64,000 bases of DNA from Marisa cornuarietis (GCA_004794655.1 SMMW01000033.1:747501-811500); one strand, 5' to 3'; shown: positions 26,501-38,508, counted from the stretch's first letter. Program-made: numbers and translations. The notes: generated by a model not told the origin, from the letters alone.

Positions 26501-27584
26501 ATCAGGTTATTTTTCTAACGCTTTCATTTTCCTCTTTGTTGACTTAATGTTTGTTATTGTTCAAGACAGGAAGGCGTCATTGTTATTGCGTATAGATGGA
26601 AAATAATCCCAGCGACAGTCATAAAAAGTATTCAACAAAAACAGGTATCATCACACGACATACAATAAGAGGCAAAATAAAGTTAAACGTCAAACTAAGA
26701 ACAAGTAATTTGTGCCAAATTTCATATTTAGAGAAGACAGGAAAAAAACGGTGCGGAAAGGAATCAAAAGAATGAATTAAAGAAGGAAAGTTAAAAGAAA
26801 AAATAAGAGACAAAAAAGGAAATTCTGAAAGGAAGACAGACCGAAATGAGAAAAGAAGCAGACAGTTAAGCGAAGGACACAGAAAGAAAGAAGAAACAAG
26901 AGGATAACTGAAATTGAAGAAATGGAAAATAAAGAAAAAAATGGGTCATGAAATGGAGGAATAAAAGTATAAATACACTTTGGAAGCTGCGAATTAAGAT
27001 CCAGACGAGAGTCGATCCACGTTTCATCGCTCCATCTTCATGAACATTAAACAATATTATTCACAATCCCCATGAAGCGCTTTAAAGTAAATTTGATGTT
27101 TTAGTATTTTATCGTTCTTGGAAAACCTTTACAGGGAGACTGGCATGGAAAAGACAAAAAATAATACTAAAGTAACTTTAAAAATAGCTTGCAATATAGC
27201 TAGCAAATTTTTATATCAGCAACATGCGAATACTGCAATGCCATCTGCGATTTTTATGTCACGTGGTCAGAAGTTTAATCATATTGCAGTCAGCATTTGA
27301 ATGGTCGAGATGAAAGGGTCAACGACTGCAGAAAGATAGACAGACCTCGATAATGACCTCTGTTTTCCATTCACGTATAACTTGTCGATAGCTACACAAT
27401 TATACAATTTAACTGTTGCTTTTCTTCAGTGACATTCTCATAGCACAGTGATGAAAACGATTATTACTATTATTATTAGCTATAAAGTCGTGGGCTTCAT
27501 TCTCACAATGGTCATATTAAAAAAGAGTCTAGTTATGTTGCTTTTTGTTTCTTTCTTCTGGATAGTGTGTGTGGGGGGGGGGGG

Positions 27585-27652
27585 GATTGGTGTTTTACGC
27601 CGAGCCAGCAACTATAGGCTGTATCAAGGCAAGGCAGCCAGTCCTGTAAAAT
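27585..27652 (-). mobile_element. SINE 3' fragment, same family, minus strand
   Basis: Plus-strand GGTGTTTTACGCCGAGCC is the reverse complement of the 3' domain of the SINEs at 41238 and 48791, and the match continues through about 65 bases to the CCTGTAAA segment. The tRNA head is missing. A G run just left of it corresponds to a C-rich tail like that of the 41238 copy. Confidence 0.75.
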
Positions 27653-28094
27653 GAGTGAGTGGGTCGGGGGTTAGCTCAAAACAGGCGGAAGTGTACATAT
27701 AAGATCACTGCATAATTTAGAGCTAGGATATGGTTTATGATTCCTAGGGACTAGTAGGTTAGGGGTTAGGGTTTTTTAGGCTAATCACAGAATGTTAAAA
27801 CACAATACACGATGGTATGCAGACGGTAGAAAATAAACCCCTTCATTTGACACCATCACCACGAGAAGGTCCCTCGCCTCCGGGGTTCTAATCTTGATTT
27901 TCTTGTCTCAGTATACAACACCTGTTCAATCAAATAAATCATAACAAATTAAAAACACTGGATCTTGTGGCTGCAAGGGCAATACACGCAAGTGGACCAC
28001 CGTGTCCAGGGCACAGCACGTGAGAGGGGCAGCAACTCTCTGTTCTTCAGTCGGCGTTCCCTCCCCTGATTGTTCTAATCCACAGCTAATGGTT

Positions 28095-28292
28095 GCAGGT
28101 TCTTTGGTTTTACGCCATGTCATCCGTTGACGTCACATCACGGAAAGATAATCCATCCCTAAAAGCAAGGCATCTCATCCAGCGAGAAATGGCGTGTGCT
28201 GGAGGTGATATCTAACTCCAGAGCTCACGATCGTTCTGTCTTGGTGAGAAAAGTTTTACCGCTGCGCCACCAGGTACTCGTTTTCACCTTGT
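28095..28292 (-). mobile_element. related, older tRNA-SINE, minus strand
   Basis: The reverse complement starts CTGGTGGCGCAGCGGTAAAA (box A) and has GGAGTTAGATATCACC at the box B position. The body aligns with the 48791 SINE: GCACAC after box B, then CCGTGATGTGAC against CCGTGATATAGC, then GGCGTAAAACC near the end. It is diverged and shows no clear duplication, so it is an older copy or a sister subfamily sharing the same 3' domain. Confidence 0.65.
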
Positions 28293-28299
28293 TCGAAAA

Positions 28300-30406
28300 A
28301 GCTTTTCCAATCACAGGCCCTAGCAAGCTACGATCCAGCAGCCTTCTGCTCCCCAGCCGCGCTCACTACGCATCCTGACTGCGGGAGCATGGGTCCCACC
28401 TCGGAGACACCGGCTTTTTGGGCTCCACAAGCTCCGGAGACTCACGGGTCTGGTCCTGTCGGTTTATCGTGTCTTAAGACTGCAGCACCTGTTGAGATTG
28501 TCAGCTCATGCTGTTCTTGCCTATAAATCGTCCTTCCTCGTCCTCGTCATGCGGTGGGGAGGGGTTGAGGATAGGAGGATGGTGGGTGGGAGGATAACAA
28601 AAATCGATGGCGACTTGCTAACGCGAAGCTGTGTGAGAGCCCGACACCTGCCGTTGAAAGCCTACTGTTGCTACGTCATCCCCAGTACATAGACATCCAG
28701 GACCGTTGCCAACAGTCCTTGCTGTCGCTGCTTGCATAACGCGAGAGAAGAATCGGCAGTAGAACATTCTCGAACATAAACAAAGGAGAAGAATTAATAA
28801 ATAAGAAAAAGATTTAATAAAATTATAGAATAAGAAAAAATAAAAACAACAATAGCAATAAAAAGGTCATAACAAAATCGAGAGGTCGACACTGGTAGAA
28901 GTCTTGAGCAGTTGGACTTCCAGTAGCTTCACCCACCTTCTTCTCTAGTTTTGTGTGGTAGGGGAGGGATGTCTTTTTTTTAATACCAGCATCTGTAACA
29001 CTTTCACTATCGAGCACATGACAAGTTCTGTGGTTTCGTTGCTAGAAAATGTTGGAATATGAATGATGGTGACGCTAAGGTGCCACTTGCTGATACCAAG
29101 TGGCGCTCTCAAAGCACGAGAAACGCGCGTGGTGTTGCCGAAGCGGGCGAAGACGGCGACAGTTCGCAGAAGTGTCCTCCGCACTTTCGACGATTGATGG
29201 CTTTTCCCCCAGACCGTAAAAGTACCACAGCGCTGGTCTGGACCCGTCTATCGATGACCTATAGACGTGTCAGAAAAAAGAATCAAGATTGAACATAGCT
29301 CGGAAGCCGCGCAAACGTGGAAGCAGTGTTGCAGATGCTGAAGATTCGTACGAATCCACCCCAGCACGTGAGAGCGTTAAGAAAAGCTATACTTGAAGTC
29401 CCGTCACCAATGCCCTCGGACAAAAGGGCATATTGTGTCGGTGAACTCTTGCTGTATATGTTCGTAATTTTTCATACATTTTAAAGGCCGACAAAAGATC
29501 AATTTATTCAACTGACCTGGATGAGCTCAGTTCAAGGTTATATATTTTCTCTAAACATTCTCTCACTTATAAAACAAACAAAAGCAAAATAACAAATAAA
29601 AGCAAAACAAATAAACAAGTAAAAAAGTACAAACTCTGACGCCAGTAGGAGAGTTAGTTTAGTCTCTTTATGTGCCTATGAAATTGTGTCGACATGTATT
29701 TATACAACGGAAGACGGTGTTCACTTAGATTTGGGCCAGATACATTGTAACTGGCCCTGAGTTCGGTCCAGTCATTTGAAATCACTCTTGTGGCATGGTA
29801 GACCTTTGAATGCGATAACATAAGAATGAAAGAGCATTGTGACTCTGTTATATGTGTGCACGTTGGGCAAACACGAGTTAATCACCGAGGATACGCACCG
29901 CACCAACTCACGTGATTCACCCCCACACTCTCTACTCGTCCACTCACCCACCTACCAGCTACCCTTCTTCTCCGAGGAACGAGACACAGCAAGCTGGTCC
30001 AGCGGAATTTTCAGTCGATAATTCATACTGAAGATCGGCGAGACGGAGTGAATGTGAGATGAAGCTAGAATGGGATCATGATCATGAAAATTTAATATGA
30101 ATTTAATATTTAAAAACATCGATGCACTCGTTCTCATGTTTCCAAAATATTGTCAAAACATGTCTAGTCTAGCTGAGCAGGTCATTGTCGCCAAAGTACT
30201 TTAACTATGGACTGACGTATAGCTGTCGTGATCGACGACAATGTCGATGCACGATAAACGAACATCTTTGCATATCCTGCCTTCCTTACTGCCCTTTCAT
30301 CATTGATCTTACATAATCTAACTAGTGCAATGTCTCCGGTGATGAGGAAGAGCATGCCTAACTTTAATGATTATCGGTATATGCTTTACGTGCGTGAGCG
30401 AGCGAG

Positions 30407-30452
<46 letters not shown>

Positions 30453-31100
30453 ACTGCCCAAATTTAACGAGTTGAACAGGCCATATGGAAAAGAATATGA
30501 ACTTTTTATTCAGTGCCCCCAGCTAGCTTCCTCCTACTGCAGCCAGACCCATCCGCCATCTTTATCTTCATCTTGCTACCACTGCACGAGCCACGGCCAA
30601 CTTTTTTCTACTTTTTAATTTTTTTTTTTTTTTGCTTTTTTATTTCATTGTTGTTTTGTTGTTGTTTACATCACTGCGTGCCACAAACCTTATCCCTGAA
30701 GCCTATAACTGCCTGTCGGCCGAGCCTTTCAGCGTTGCTACGCGAGAGCCAGCACCCTTTGTGTGATCGTCGCACGCGATCTTTTATGGCGAAGCACGTG
30801 AGCTTTTAGCAAGGGGCTTGTCGCTCGCCCGTCAGATGTGACTGAGAAGTATTTACTGTTATCAGGCAGCGAGCCTTCAGACAAACATCCAGGGGTGTGG
30901 CTCACGTCTCCAAACACACTGACTCGGGGTATGATGGGGGAAGAGAAAGGGGGGAGCTGGGGGGGGGGAAGGGACGTCTTCCATTTGTCTGCCGATGATG
31001 ACGATTTGCTAACGCGTGTGGCGAAAGGTGCAGACAATGGCTCATCCACCTTCCTTACCCTAACTCTTCCCCAGCCAAAAAAAAAAACAACAACAACAAA
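28300..31100. other. non-coding stretch
   Basis: Only microsatellite and unique sequence are seen. Frames of 60-100 codons here have no recognisable motifs or paired splice sites. Confidence 0.55.
30391..30450. repeat. (GAGC)n-(GC)n-(CA)n compound microsatellite
   Basis: GAGCGAGC and CGCGCG are followed by about 19 CA units. Confidence 0.9.
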
Positions 31101-31104
31101 CTCA

Positions 31105-31270
31105 TCAGACCTGCGGCTTGTACATGAAATGAGGACAGTTGCCTCCCTTTGTCAGAGAGCCTTTGGCAGGATTTCTTTTGGCATCAGCTTCTGGAGGAAT
31201 TTCTGGCCGAGAGACATCTGGAATGCACTTGAGCTGCAGCGTGATATCGAAGTCTGAGGAATCGACGGTA
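31105..31270 (-). CDS. candidate orphan exon, minus strand
   Basis: The minus strand has a strong acceptor, TTTGAATTTCTTTTTCAG, then an open frame: TVDSSDFDITLQLKCIPDVS, RPEIPPEADAKRNPAKGSL and TKGGNCPHFMYKPQV before TGA at 31105. It could be a terminal exon ending at that TGA, or an internal exon ending at CAG|gtctga (31111, phase 0). The peptide is hydrophilic with two cysteines and I do not recognise the family. No partner exon was found. The opposite-strand 139-codon frame is then its shadow. Confidence 0.35.
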
Positions 31271-31566
31271 CTGAAAAAGAAATTCAAAAATAAAAATTGT
31301 GTGTCTTTTTAACACTCAAAAGTGTTCTCAGGTATCAGAAACATAAAAAAATCCTGCATTTAGTTATTATTTTCTTTTACAGATAGTCTGGATGAATTTG
31401 CACTCCTTGCGAATCAGTCTGTAGGCAATTTGACTGTATTCCATAGCACAACCACCGGAAATTTCTGGGAAATTAGATTTGTCTTTGTCGCAGTCTATTT
31501 GCTTAGTGCTTGCACTTGTGTGTCTGTCATGCTTTCCGTAGTACGCTTCTTATCTCTCTCCCTCTC

Positions 31567-31602
<36 letters not shown>

Positions 31603-31625
31603 TGTGTGTGTGTGTGTGTGTGTGC
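31567..31625. repeat. (TGCG)n-(TG)n compound microsatellite
   Basis: About nine TGCG tetranucleotides pass directly into about ten TG units, then an A run. Confidence 0.92.
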
Positions 31626-31767
31626 AAAAAAAAAATGCAGCTCATAATTCCACTGTACATAAGGCTCTGTGCTTGCACTAACATTGGCGCGCGCAGATAT
31701 ATATATATAATGGATAATCACAGTAACTCAGAAACAACGTAAGTAACACGGAACTTTAACTCGTTCC

Positions 31768-31812
31768 TTACCTATCACCCTCATAGGGGCGATCACGTGA
31801 CCTTCGCTTGAA
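31768..31812 (+). repeat. short dispersed repeat, copy 1
   Basis: TTACCTATCACCCTC is followed by GGCGATCACGTGA. The same 15-mer with a related GCGATGTGA follow-on occurs at 41176. It could be the end of an unidentified transposon family. Confidence 0.35.
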
Positions 31813-31819
31813 CCCGGTT

Positions 31820-32500
31820 CGCACCCTATGGTGTGATGCAGTTTTTAAATTTTGTTACTCTTAAACATCGGGTTTTTTTTATAAAAGAAACTTAATAAAT
31901 AAGATAGCTTATTCATTTCTGAACACAATTGCCTTTCTTAAAAAATGTAGGAAGTAAGTTTTAACAGGAAGTCTTTGCATTTTCCCACGCTACCTGTCTT
32001 TCTGTTTGGAAAATGGCTAGCAAATTCCCGGTATTGAAATTTCGACCGGCAGCTTTGAAAATTTATATTTATTAACCTACAGTAAAGATAACCATCTGTA
32101 ATACACCGTTTTAAAGAGCTTTTTTAATAAAGCCACCGTTTGACAGAAAAATCAGTCAAGATAAAAAGTAACAATTTGTAAAAGTGGCTTTTAAAAAATT
32201 TTTCGCGCACGCTTGCGAGAAAGATCAACAGTTATATTTATTATTTTGGACAACAATCTTGAAGTCTTCCAGGAACAAGCGGTCGCATGTCTGTTTTGCT
32301 TTTGAAAGATACTTTTTCGTGCAGAGTCGCATTTTGTGATTTTGAAAAGGAAAACGTAGCTACAATAAATAACTTTTGTTTACTTTCTACTCATTTTGGT
32401 TACACAAGTAAATATTTTTTTAGTATTCTGCTGTTTCTGTGAGTGTGCATGCTAATTAGAATGCAGTAATCGTTATCTTCTATTTACGTTTATTTTACTA
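31820..32500. other. AT-rich non-coding stretch
   Basis: I see nothing recognisable between the short repeat at 31768 and the MITE pair. Confidence 0.55.
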
Positions 32501-32511
32501 ACAGGGTAAGG

Positions 32512-32698
32512 CAGTGGTTTTCAAACTTTTCTAGCCGAGTACCACTTTCAAAATTTCGAACTGACCGAGTACCACCTCTGAACCCTACATACAGCCCCCG
32601 CAAAATATATATACACATTCTTTTATTCTGGCGCATGGTGCTCGCGTACCACCCGTACTACCTTCGCGTACCACTATACCACAGTTTGAAAACCTCTG
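32512..32698. mobile_element. hAT-type MITE, 187 bp, 8-bp duplication
   Basis: The ends are inverted repeats: CAGTGGTTTTCAAACT on the left and the reverse complement of CAGAGGTTTTCAAACT on the right (15 of 16 match). The flanks are GGGTAAGG (32504-32511) and GGGTGAGG (32699-32706), an 8-bp duplication with one change. Subterminal CGAGTACCAC is repeated. The CAG start, length and duplication size are those of non-autonomous hAT elements. No transposase is present. Confidence 0.88.
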
Positions 32699-32729
32699 GG
32701 GTGAGGCACTAAAAGGCAGACAAATAGTC

Positions 32730-32771
32730 ATATATCTTTATATATATATATATCTTTATATATATCTTTAG
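32730..32771. repeat. (TA)n/TATCTTTA repeat
   Basis: TATCTTTA alternates with TATATA next to the hAT MITE. Confidence 0.8.
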
Positions 32772-32940
32772 TCATCATAAATGATGTAGCGTGCTGCATT
32801 TTATCATCATGCAAATTTAGTACAGTTTAAACAATTAGAAGTACCCGCTGCTAAGAAACCTTGTGGAATTGCTGAAAATCTTTGAACCCGCTTTTCTCTG
32901 AAAGGCCACCACCGTACTCATGCATTCTAGACCTTTATAA

Positions 32941-33334
32941 GGTGACCGGACACTTCATCCCCGGACACTTAATCCCCAAAGAAACGTCCAAAGAAGAAGT
33001 CCGCTGAATTGGCCATGAAAATTAGCAACATTGTACAGCGATATGAGGCAATGGATCGTCTTCTGTACCTTCGATCATTAGCTAACCTGTCATATTGATT
33101 AACAACACTTTTCATATCTTAATGTTGAAAAACATTGACTTTAATAGCTCACATGAACTTTAACTAATGTTATAAATGTTGAAATTAAGTATTATTTTAA
33201 TTGTCAAACTTATTTTGATGTTTACATGAAAATAATTATTTGAATTTGAATTAAATTTTTCATTCACTTCATCATTTTTTGAGTTGAAATTTCATTTTGA
33301 GGATTAAGTGTCTGGGGATTAAGTGTCTGGGATT
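32941..33334. mobile_element. MITE with doubled terminal motif, about 394 bp, 9-bp duplication
   Basis: The left end carries CCGGACACTTCATCC followed at once by CCGGACACTTAATCC. The right end, reverse complemented, carries CCCAGACACTTAATCC and CCCAGACACTTAATCC. The exact 9-mer CCTTTATAA flanks it at 32932-32940 and 33335-33343. The interior is AT-rich and non-coding. A 9-bp duplication would fit the Mutator group, but the family is not identified. The outermost four to six bases do not pair, so the exact ends are uncertain. Confidence 0.75.
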
Positions 33335-33753
33335 CCTTTATAACTCACTCAATTTTAGGACTAGAAGAACAACTTTTATATCAAAAGAAAGGTCACAACC
33401 TGTACATTTTAAAAATATGCAATTTGCAAAATCTCACATTTCCGACTTAAGACTCATTTCATTGTGGCGGGTCACATATATGTGGGTTCGTTCTAATCCG
33501 CGGTGTTAATCAAGACATCTGCGTGGAGACGAGGTAACGAAGGGTTACTCTGTACTCTTCGCAGACATGGACAACACTGCTGATGGCTGGAGCAGAAGCT
33601 GTCTTGGGGACTGCTGGCTTCCACAAACCTGCCCTTGCTTGACACAGGCAGGACCAACCTAAAGCGTTGGCGCGCGCTATCTTGCTGCGCCGACCTAATT
33701 ACCGCCTATCGACGTGGACTGACCATGTTTGAACTGTCTCATTTGCCTGCCAG

Positions 33754-33857
33754 AGGACAGCAAAATGTATGAGAACGTCCGGGGCAGCTTGGGAAGGACG
33801 GACGCTGAGCTGTTCAGACAGTCCTCAGACACTATCGTGCGGCCTCTAGAATTCTGT
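33754..33857 (+). CDS. candidate orphan exon, plus strand
   Basis: The acceptor TGTCTCATTTGCCTGCCAG and donor TTCTGT|gtgagt bound 104 nt with one frame DSKMYENVRGSLGRTDAEL, then FRQSSDTIVRPLEFC. The peptide resembles a hydrophilic cytoplasmic segment with a YENV tyrosine motif. Neighbouring exons were not found and the family is unknown. Confidence 0.25.
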
Positions 33858-33962
33858 GTGAGTTTGTCAGCGCATAGTGCTACGTAATAAATAAGTGCTC
33901 CCTTTTCCTCTTCCTATGTCCTTCACCGCTTCTTCATCTCCTGCTCCCAATGTTAAATGTCG

Positions 33963-33982
33963 ACACACACACACACACACAA
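33963..33982. repeat. (CA)n microsatellite
   Basis: About nine CA units. Confidence 0.85.
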
Positions 33983-34398
33983 AAATGTTCGAGTGACTTG
34001 GTAGAGAAAGAAGTGGGAGTAGGGTGGAGGTGGTAAAAGAGAAACTGTTCGGTTTTACTCGAGATGTTCTGTTCTTCCTTGGTCTCCGTCTCCACCTACT
34101 TTGTTTTATCTTTCTCGTCTTTCTGTCTGTTCGTGTTTTCTTTTTACAGTTTCTCATGTCCTTCGGGCGATCAAAGTATCTGACCTTTCTGGTTCTCAGG
34201 AATCTGGGCGATCCAAGTATCTGATTTTCTGGTTTTAATTCCCTCCGTACAATCAGTTTAGAGCAATCGAAATATGTTTCCTTTATGCTACCAAATCGTA
34301 TCTGTCCAGCCTCGCTACAAGTCTCCCTCTACCTAAGTCCAATGTTACATGGTCTTACTTTGTGCTGAAGGAGGGTTTTTTAAATTACCTTTTTATCC

Positions 34399-34436
34399 TT
34401 GTTTGTTTGTTTTTTTTGTTTGTTTGTTTGTTTGTA
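34399..34436. repeat. (TTTG)n microsatellite
   Basis: About eight TTTG units with one T expansion. Confidence 0.85.
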
Positions 34437-35159
34437 TCTACTCGACGTTGGAACACTGTTTCAAACTTTCCAAATCCAAAACAGGACCAAACGTGGAAGT
34501 TCCTCACACTCCACACCCCGACTCGGGACTCCGGTACTGACTGTTGATTTCCATTTCTACCTTCCCAACATCCTTCCCCATGGAACATTATCCAGTGTCT
34601 TTCCACCTGGAGTTCAAACTGCCTGCGTTGAGTAAACGTGTCGTCACCTCCTGCAATTTAGCCTGCGTTGATCTCGCCGCCTTCTGAGCCGATGCCTCTG
34701 GTTTGTCTGTGACAGCACGGATAACCTAGTGCCTCTCTTCAAATTGGGACCAGCTGTTGCCTTTAACGGGCAGGCTCCGCTCTCCATCCGCTGTCACTGA
34801 TCATCCCTCTGCCCCAAGGTTCACCCCTGAAGTTAAAAAAAACCGAAAACACGGCATGGTGCTGAAGACTAGTGGAGAAAGACAGGCCTGTCTACAGAAA
34901 TGTTTCCGGAAAAGCAAGAAGACCACCAAACGCTTATTTCTACAAATATCGGACATACCAATGACAAGCGAGAACAGAGTTCGTCAAGCAGAGATTTGTT
35001 TTAGATTGTAGGCAAGATATGTGGCAAGCACAAAGGTACCTCTACTCTGTCAACTACCATTCATCTATTAATGGAGTTTGTGCTTGTTACCGAGACTAGG
35101 TCGGGAGATCATGATAAATTCCCTGATGAAATCCTGTTCCCTCGACCTGATTCAGATCC

Positions 35160-36140
35160 ACCACCTGCCTTGACTTAACGATTCCAGTTATCCCTCAAAT
35201 TATCAATCATTCTTTGACGACTAGTGTTGAGCCCTCTTTGCATGCTGTCGTCACCCTTCTAAAGAAACCCAGCCTCGACCCTAATAATCTCACTGTCTTC
35301 CTATTTCCAATCCACCTTTTTGTCCACAGTACTTTAAAAGCGTGCACTGCTCCAGTTCCTGAAGCATTTCTCACCCATGATCTACTTGAACCATTTCAGT
35401 CAGACTACGATGAAAATCATTCGCCTCAGATGGCGTTGCTCCGAGTGGTAAATGACTTACTATCTGCTTGCGATATTGATCACATCTCATTACTGTCAAT
35501 GCTGGGTCTGTTGGTTATGCTTGATACACTCGACCTTGACATACTTCTCCAGCGCCTTCGTGTAACTGTCGGTCTCTCGGACACTCGTCTGAACTGGTTC
35601 CGGTCCCACTTGATTGCACTCACTCTGTAGTAGTTGTAGGCACAGCATCTTCGCCTGCTTCTTTGATTCACGGGGTACCTCAAGACGCATGTTCTTTGAC
35701 CTCTGTTATTCCCTTTCAACATCCAACCACTTAGTTCAACCATAAGTTACCTTGGCCTGCAGTTTCACACCATTATACAAAGCCTTTAGCCTCTTTTCTC
35801 CAGCAGGTCTGAACCCCCATGCAACACAGTAGACGCTGTGAAAGCCTGGATGTCCATCAACAAACTTAAAATTAATGAAAACAGTTAAGTCTTTCCAATA
35901 ACCTTTGCAATAAACTGAAATGTGTGTCATCATCTACTACAAAGCCAAGCGTACTATTCCACTCACTCCTAAGATCTTCATCCACGCACTTGTGTTCTGC
36001 ACGGCATGGTGTCAACTGTTTCTAGTATGGCTGACTCTCGGGTTGTTTTGTAGTCTTTCGTGTACAACTCATTGAGCTCGCCTTATACACGGGAAAAGGC
36101 GCTCTTCAAATTCAGTTATTATTATTATTGTTATTATTAT
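35160..36140 (+). mobile_element. decayed L2/CR1-like LINE (pseudogene of RT)
   Basis: The frame 35214-35630 keeps LLKKPSLDPNNL, LLEPFQSDYDENH, ALLRVVNDLLSACD and a damaged catalytic block with LDTLDLDILLQRL in place of FDTVDHxILLxRL. GVPQDACSLTSV, a decayed GVPQGSVLGP, follows a frame break. VKAWMSINKLKINEN near 35840 matches VxxWMxxNKLxLN. The end GGAAAAGGCGCTC plus a TTATTATTATTATTG tail near 36110-36140 marks the LINE 3' terminus, so sequence between about 35935 and 36060 is partly deleted. Aspartates of the active site are lost. Confidence 0.72.
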
Positions 36141-36144
36141 TCTA

Positions 36145-38505
36145 GTAGAATTTTTCTAGGTCATAAACTTGTTTTTGACGGCTTGGGGGTCATTTTGTGT
36201 CAGAATGTCTCCATAATCTCCGCGATTAAGCGGGACGACGCATTCACACAATCACGAAACTACTGTTTCCTCCAAATGCAGGTTACCTTAGTAATCTCCA
36301 TTATTACAACATTATTCGTCACCAAATGCAATTTTAAAAAATACTCTAAATGATAAAAAATTAAGTGAAGCACTAAAAATAAATTTGTTTTGCTCGCAGC
36401 AATCTCTTTTTACGAAAATCATCAGTCGTAACCTGACCGCAGGAGGGAGAAATTATGGGGGTAAAAGACAGGTAGAGTGACTAAAGCAAATTCCAGGAGG
36501 TAGGCAGGGGAATCTCAATCTCAAAATTGTCTTCCCTGCCTTAACGTTAATCATCCATAAACTTCCCTGTCGGTCAAAAAGTTATGAGGGCGTCCTGCAC
36601 GCACTGCCAGGTTCATCTCGTGCGAATTTGCAAGTCAAAAGGCCTGGAGTGCCGAGTTCTAGAAATACCCGACAAAATATCCTGCTTGATGGCTCTTTGC
36701 GTGTATCACTGGAAGCGAACATCTCAGCATGGCAGTCCATGGCAAGAGTATAGGCTCACCTGAGCTTGAAGCAACTCAGTACACCCGGTGCTATTAAAAT
36801 TGATATTTATTCGCCAGTTCTTCGTCGTGTTTTTTTTTTCTCCCCGTTGCTTTATTGCCTCGCTAACCCTCGTGCAATCAGCCAACTCGAGAAGATATGT
36901 ATTACGGATGGAAAGTAGGTGTGACTATTGTTTATTGTCTGATAATGGGGCCACGTCATGAGCGTTATGATTGCCGGAAGTTGATGCTCCTAACAAATGC
37001 GCATGCGCGGATATTAAAAATGAATGGCATCGCTTCTGCTGCCTGGTACATTTTCTTGATTTACAACTAATAGCGACAACTGGAGATATTTTACCGTGCG
37101 AAATTCTGAACATCGGGCATTCAAAACGTGTGCTACACACCTTTGAGCCTGAGGTAGGTACAGCGAGTGCGTCGAAAAAAAAAAGAATAGCTGAACGTTT
37201 GTAAAAGGGCGGAAAATCTGATGGAAGACGAGCGGTTAAATCCCTCACCCATTGACCTGGAAGACTCAGCCAATCCCCAGCGGCCAACGTCACTTCCGCT
37301 GTTTGCAGTATCTTGGCCGGAAGAATATCTAAGAAGTACAGCCAGGAGGTTTTGTTGTCCTTCTCCTTAGAGTCGCAGAACTCATTAAAGACTTCCTCCT
37401 TCCCTCTTTCCCTACTCTCTACCCTCTAGCCCTTACCCTCACCAACCATCTGCTTCGTTCGCCTCCTCTACTTCACTTCTGTTAACTTCCCTCTACCAAA
37501 TCATTTATGTTAACAGGAATCTTTAACTCTGTAAACGTAAACAAATGATTTGTGGAGAAAAACAACAGTAACAATAAATGATCCAAGGATAGTTCCGCTG
37601 CTTATCAGAAATGAATACATTCAGGGAGAATTAACAACGCTGAACCGACGTTTATTTTCTGAACTTTGTTTATCGCCCTAAAATGATTTCAATCTTACTT
37701 AGCATATGTGTTTACATGCTCTCACACTCAATTTAAGGAATTAAAGGAAAGTTGGTGAGAATCACTCGACATAAAGAGGCTGCTGGAGGAGAAAAATTTG
37801 ATCAGTTCCATCTTGTTCAGTCTTAAAGGAGAAGTGGAGTAACAGTTCGGTTTCTGATTATTAGGTAAAGAGCTTACAAGATTCCCAAAATCTGGGTGAT
37901 ATCCATTTTTATGTTCTCGAGAACCACACCTGCAAACATCACCATGGACAGAATGAGGCCAAACTTGGGACCTCACATATCTAACATATATTCCCAGCTC
38001 TCACATTGGCTGAAGCCTATTCAAAGTAAACTTATTCATGCGCTGTCCTGACATCTGTGTGTTGACCTCTTCTATTCAGGGTAATGTTTGTGTACGTATA
38101 TCTCGAGAAAGAAAGATATGGCCAGATATCATCTTGCTCGAGGCTTTATCCAATCATTGCACCCTACTAGTCCTTTAATATCTGCCCACGAAGAGAAGAA
38201 GGCTACGAGGTTTTTAAGGCAGGTAATACAAATTAAAAAAAGTACACAAAACATAAAAGTATAAATCACATTTTGGAAATAAGCTCAAATCTCAAAGATA
38301 ACAAAACATATTGGTCCACGTTTCCTGTTAAAAGTAACGGAAAAGCGCCTTATCAGTAAGGAAAGATTACAGCGCTGCTCAAACCTACCGAAACGATTTT
38401 CGTTTCGCCATTTAATTTTTTTAACACGGCGATGGCGTGCCTGTCAAAACAAACATGCTCACGCGCCCTGGACATACCAGTCAGCACGCGCAGCAAAACA
38501 GAACT
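36145..38505. other. non-coding stretch
   Basis: It contains a 122-codon minus-strand frame (36925-37293) with no recognisable motif, with a 77-codon plus-strand frame over it. Neither has convincing splice support. Confidence 0.5.
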
Positions 38506-38508
38506 TAC

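Larger units (their letters stand above)
16870..27580. other. non-coding stretch
   Basis: It holds the repeats listed, a GGTC/GGCC palindromic patch near 17177-17205, a GGTT-rich patch near 23235-23285, and a purine-rich stretch at about 26700-26930. No gene was recognised. Confidence 0.6.
33860..35155. other. non-coding stretch before the decayed LINE
   Basis: Only microsatellites were identified. The last few hundred bases may be further decayed LINE sequence, but no motif could be placed. Confidence 0.5.

Noticed and set aside
27757..27780. Telomere-like TTAGGG copies
   Set aside because: Only about two imperfect units; too few to call an interstitial telomere.
30838..31257. 139-codon plus-strand frame
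   Set aside because: Low-complexity Gly and Thr segments, no motif, and it overlaps a better-supported minus-strand exon candidate.
36925..37293. 122-codon minus-strand frame
   Set aside because: No recognisable motif, composition like neighbouring non-coding DNA, and no paired splice sites.
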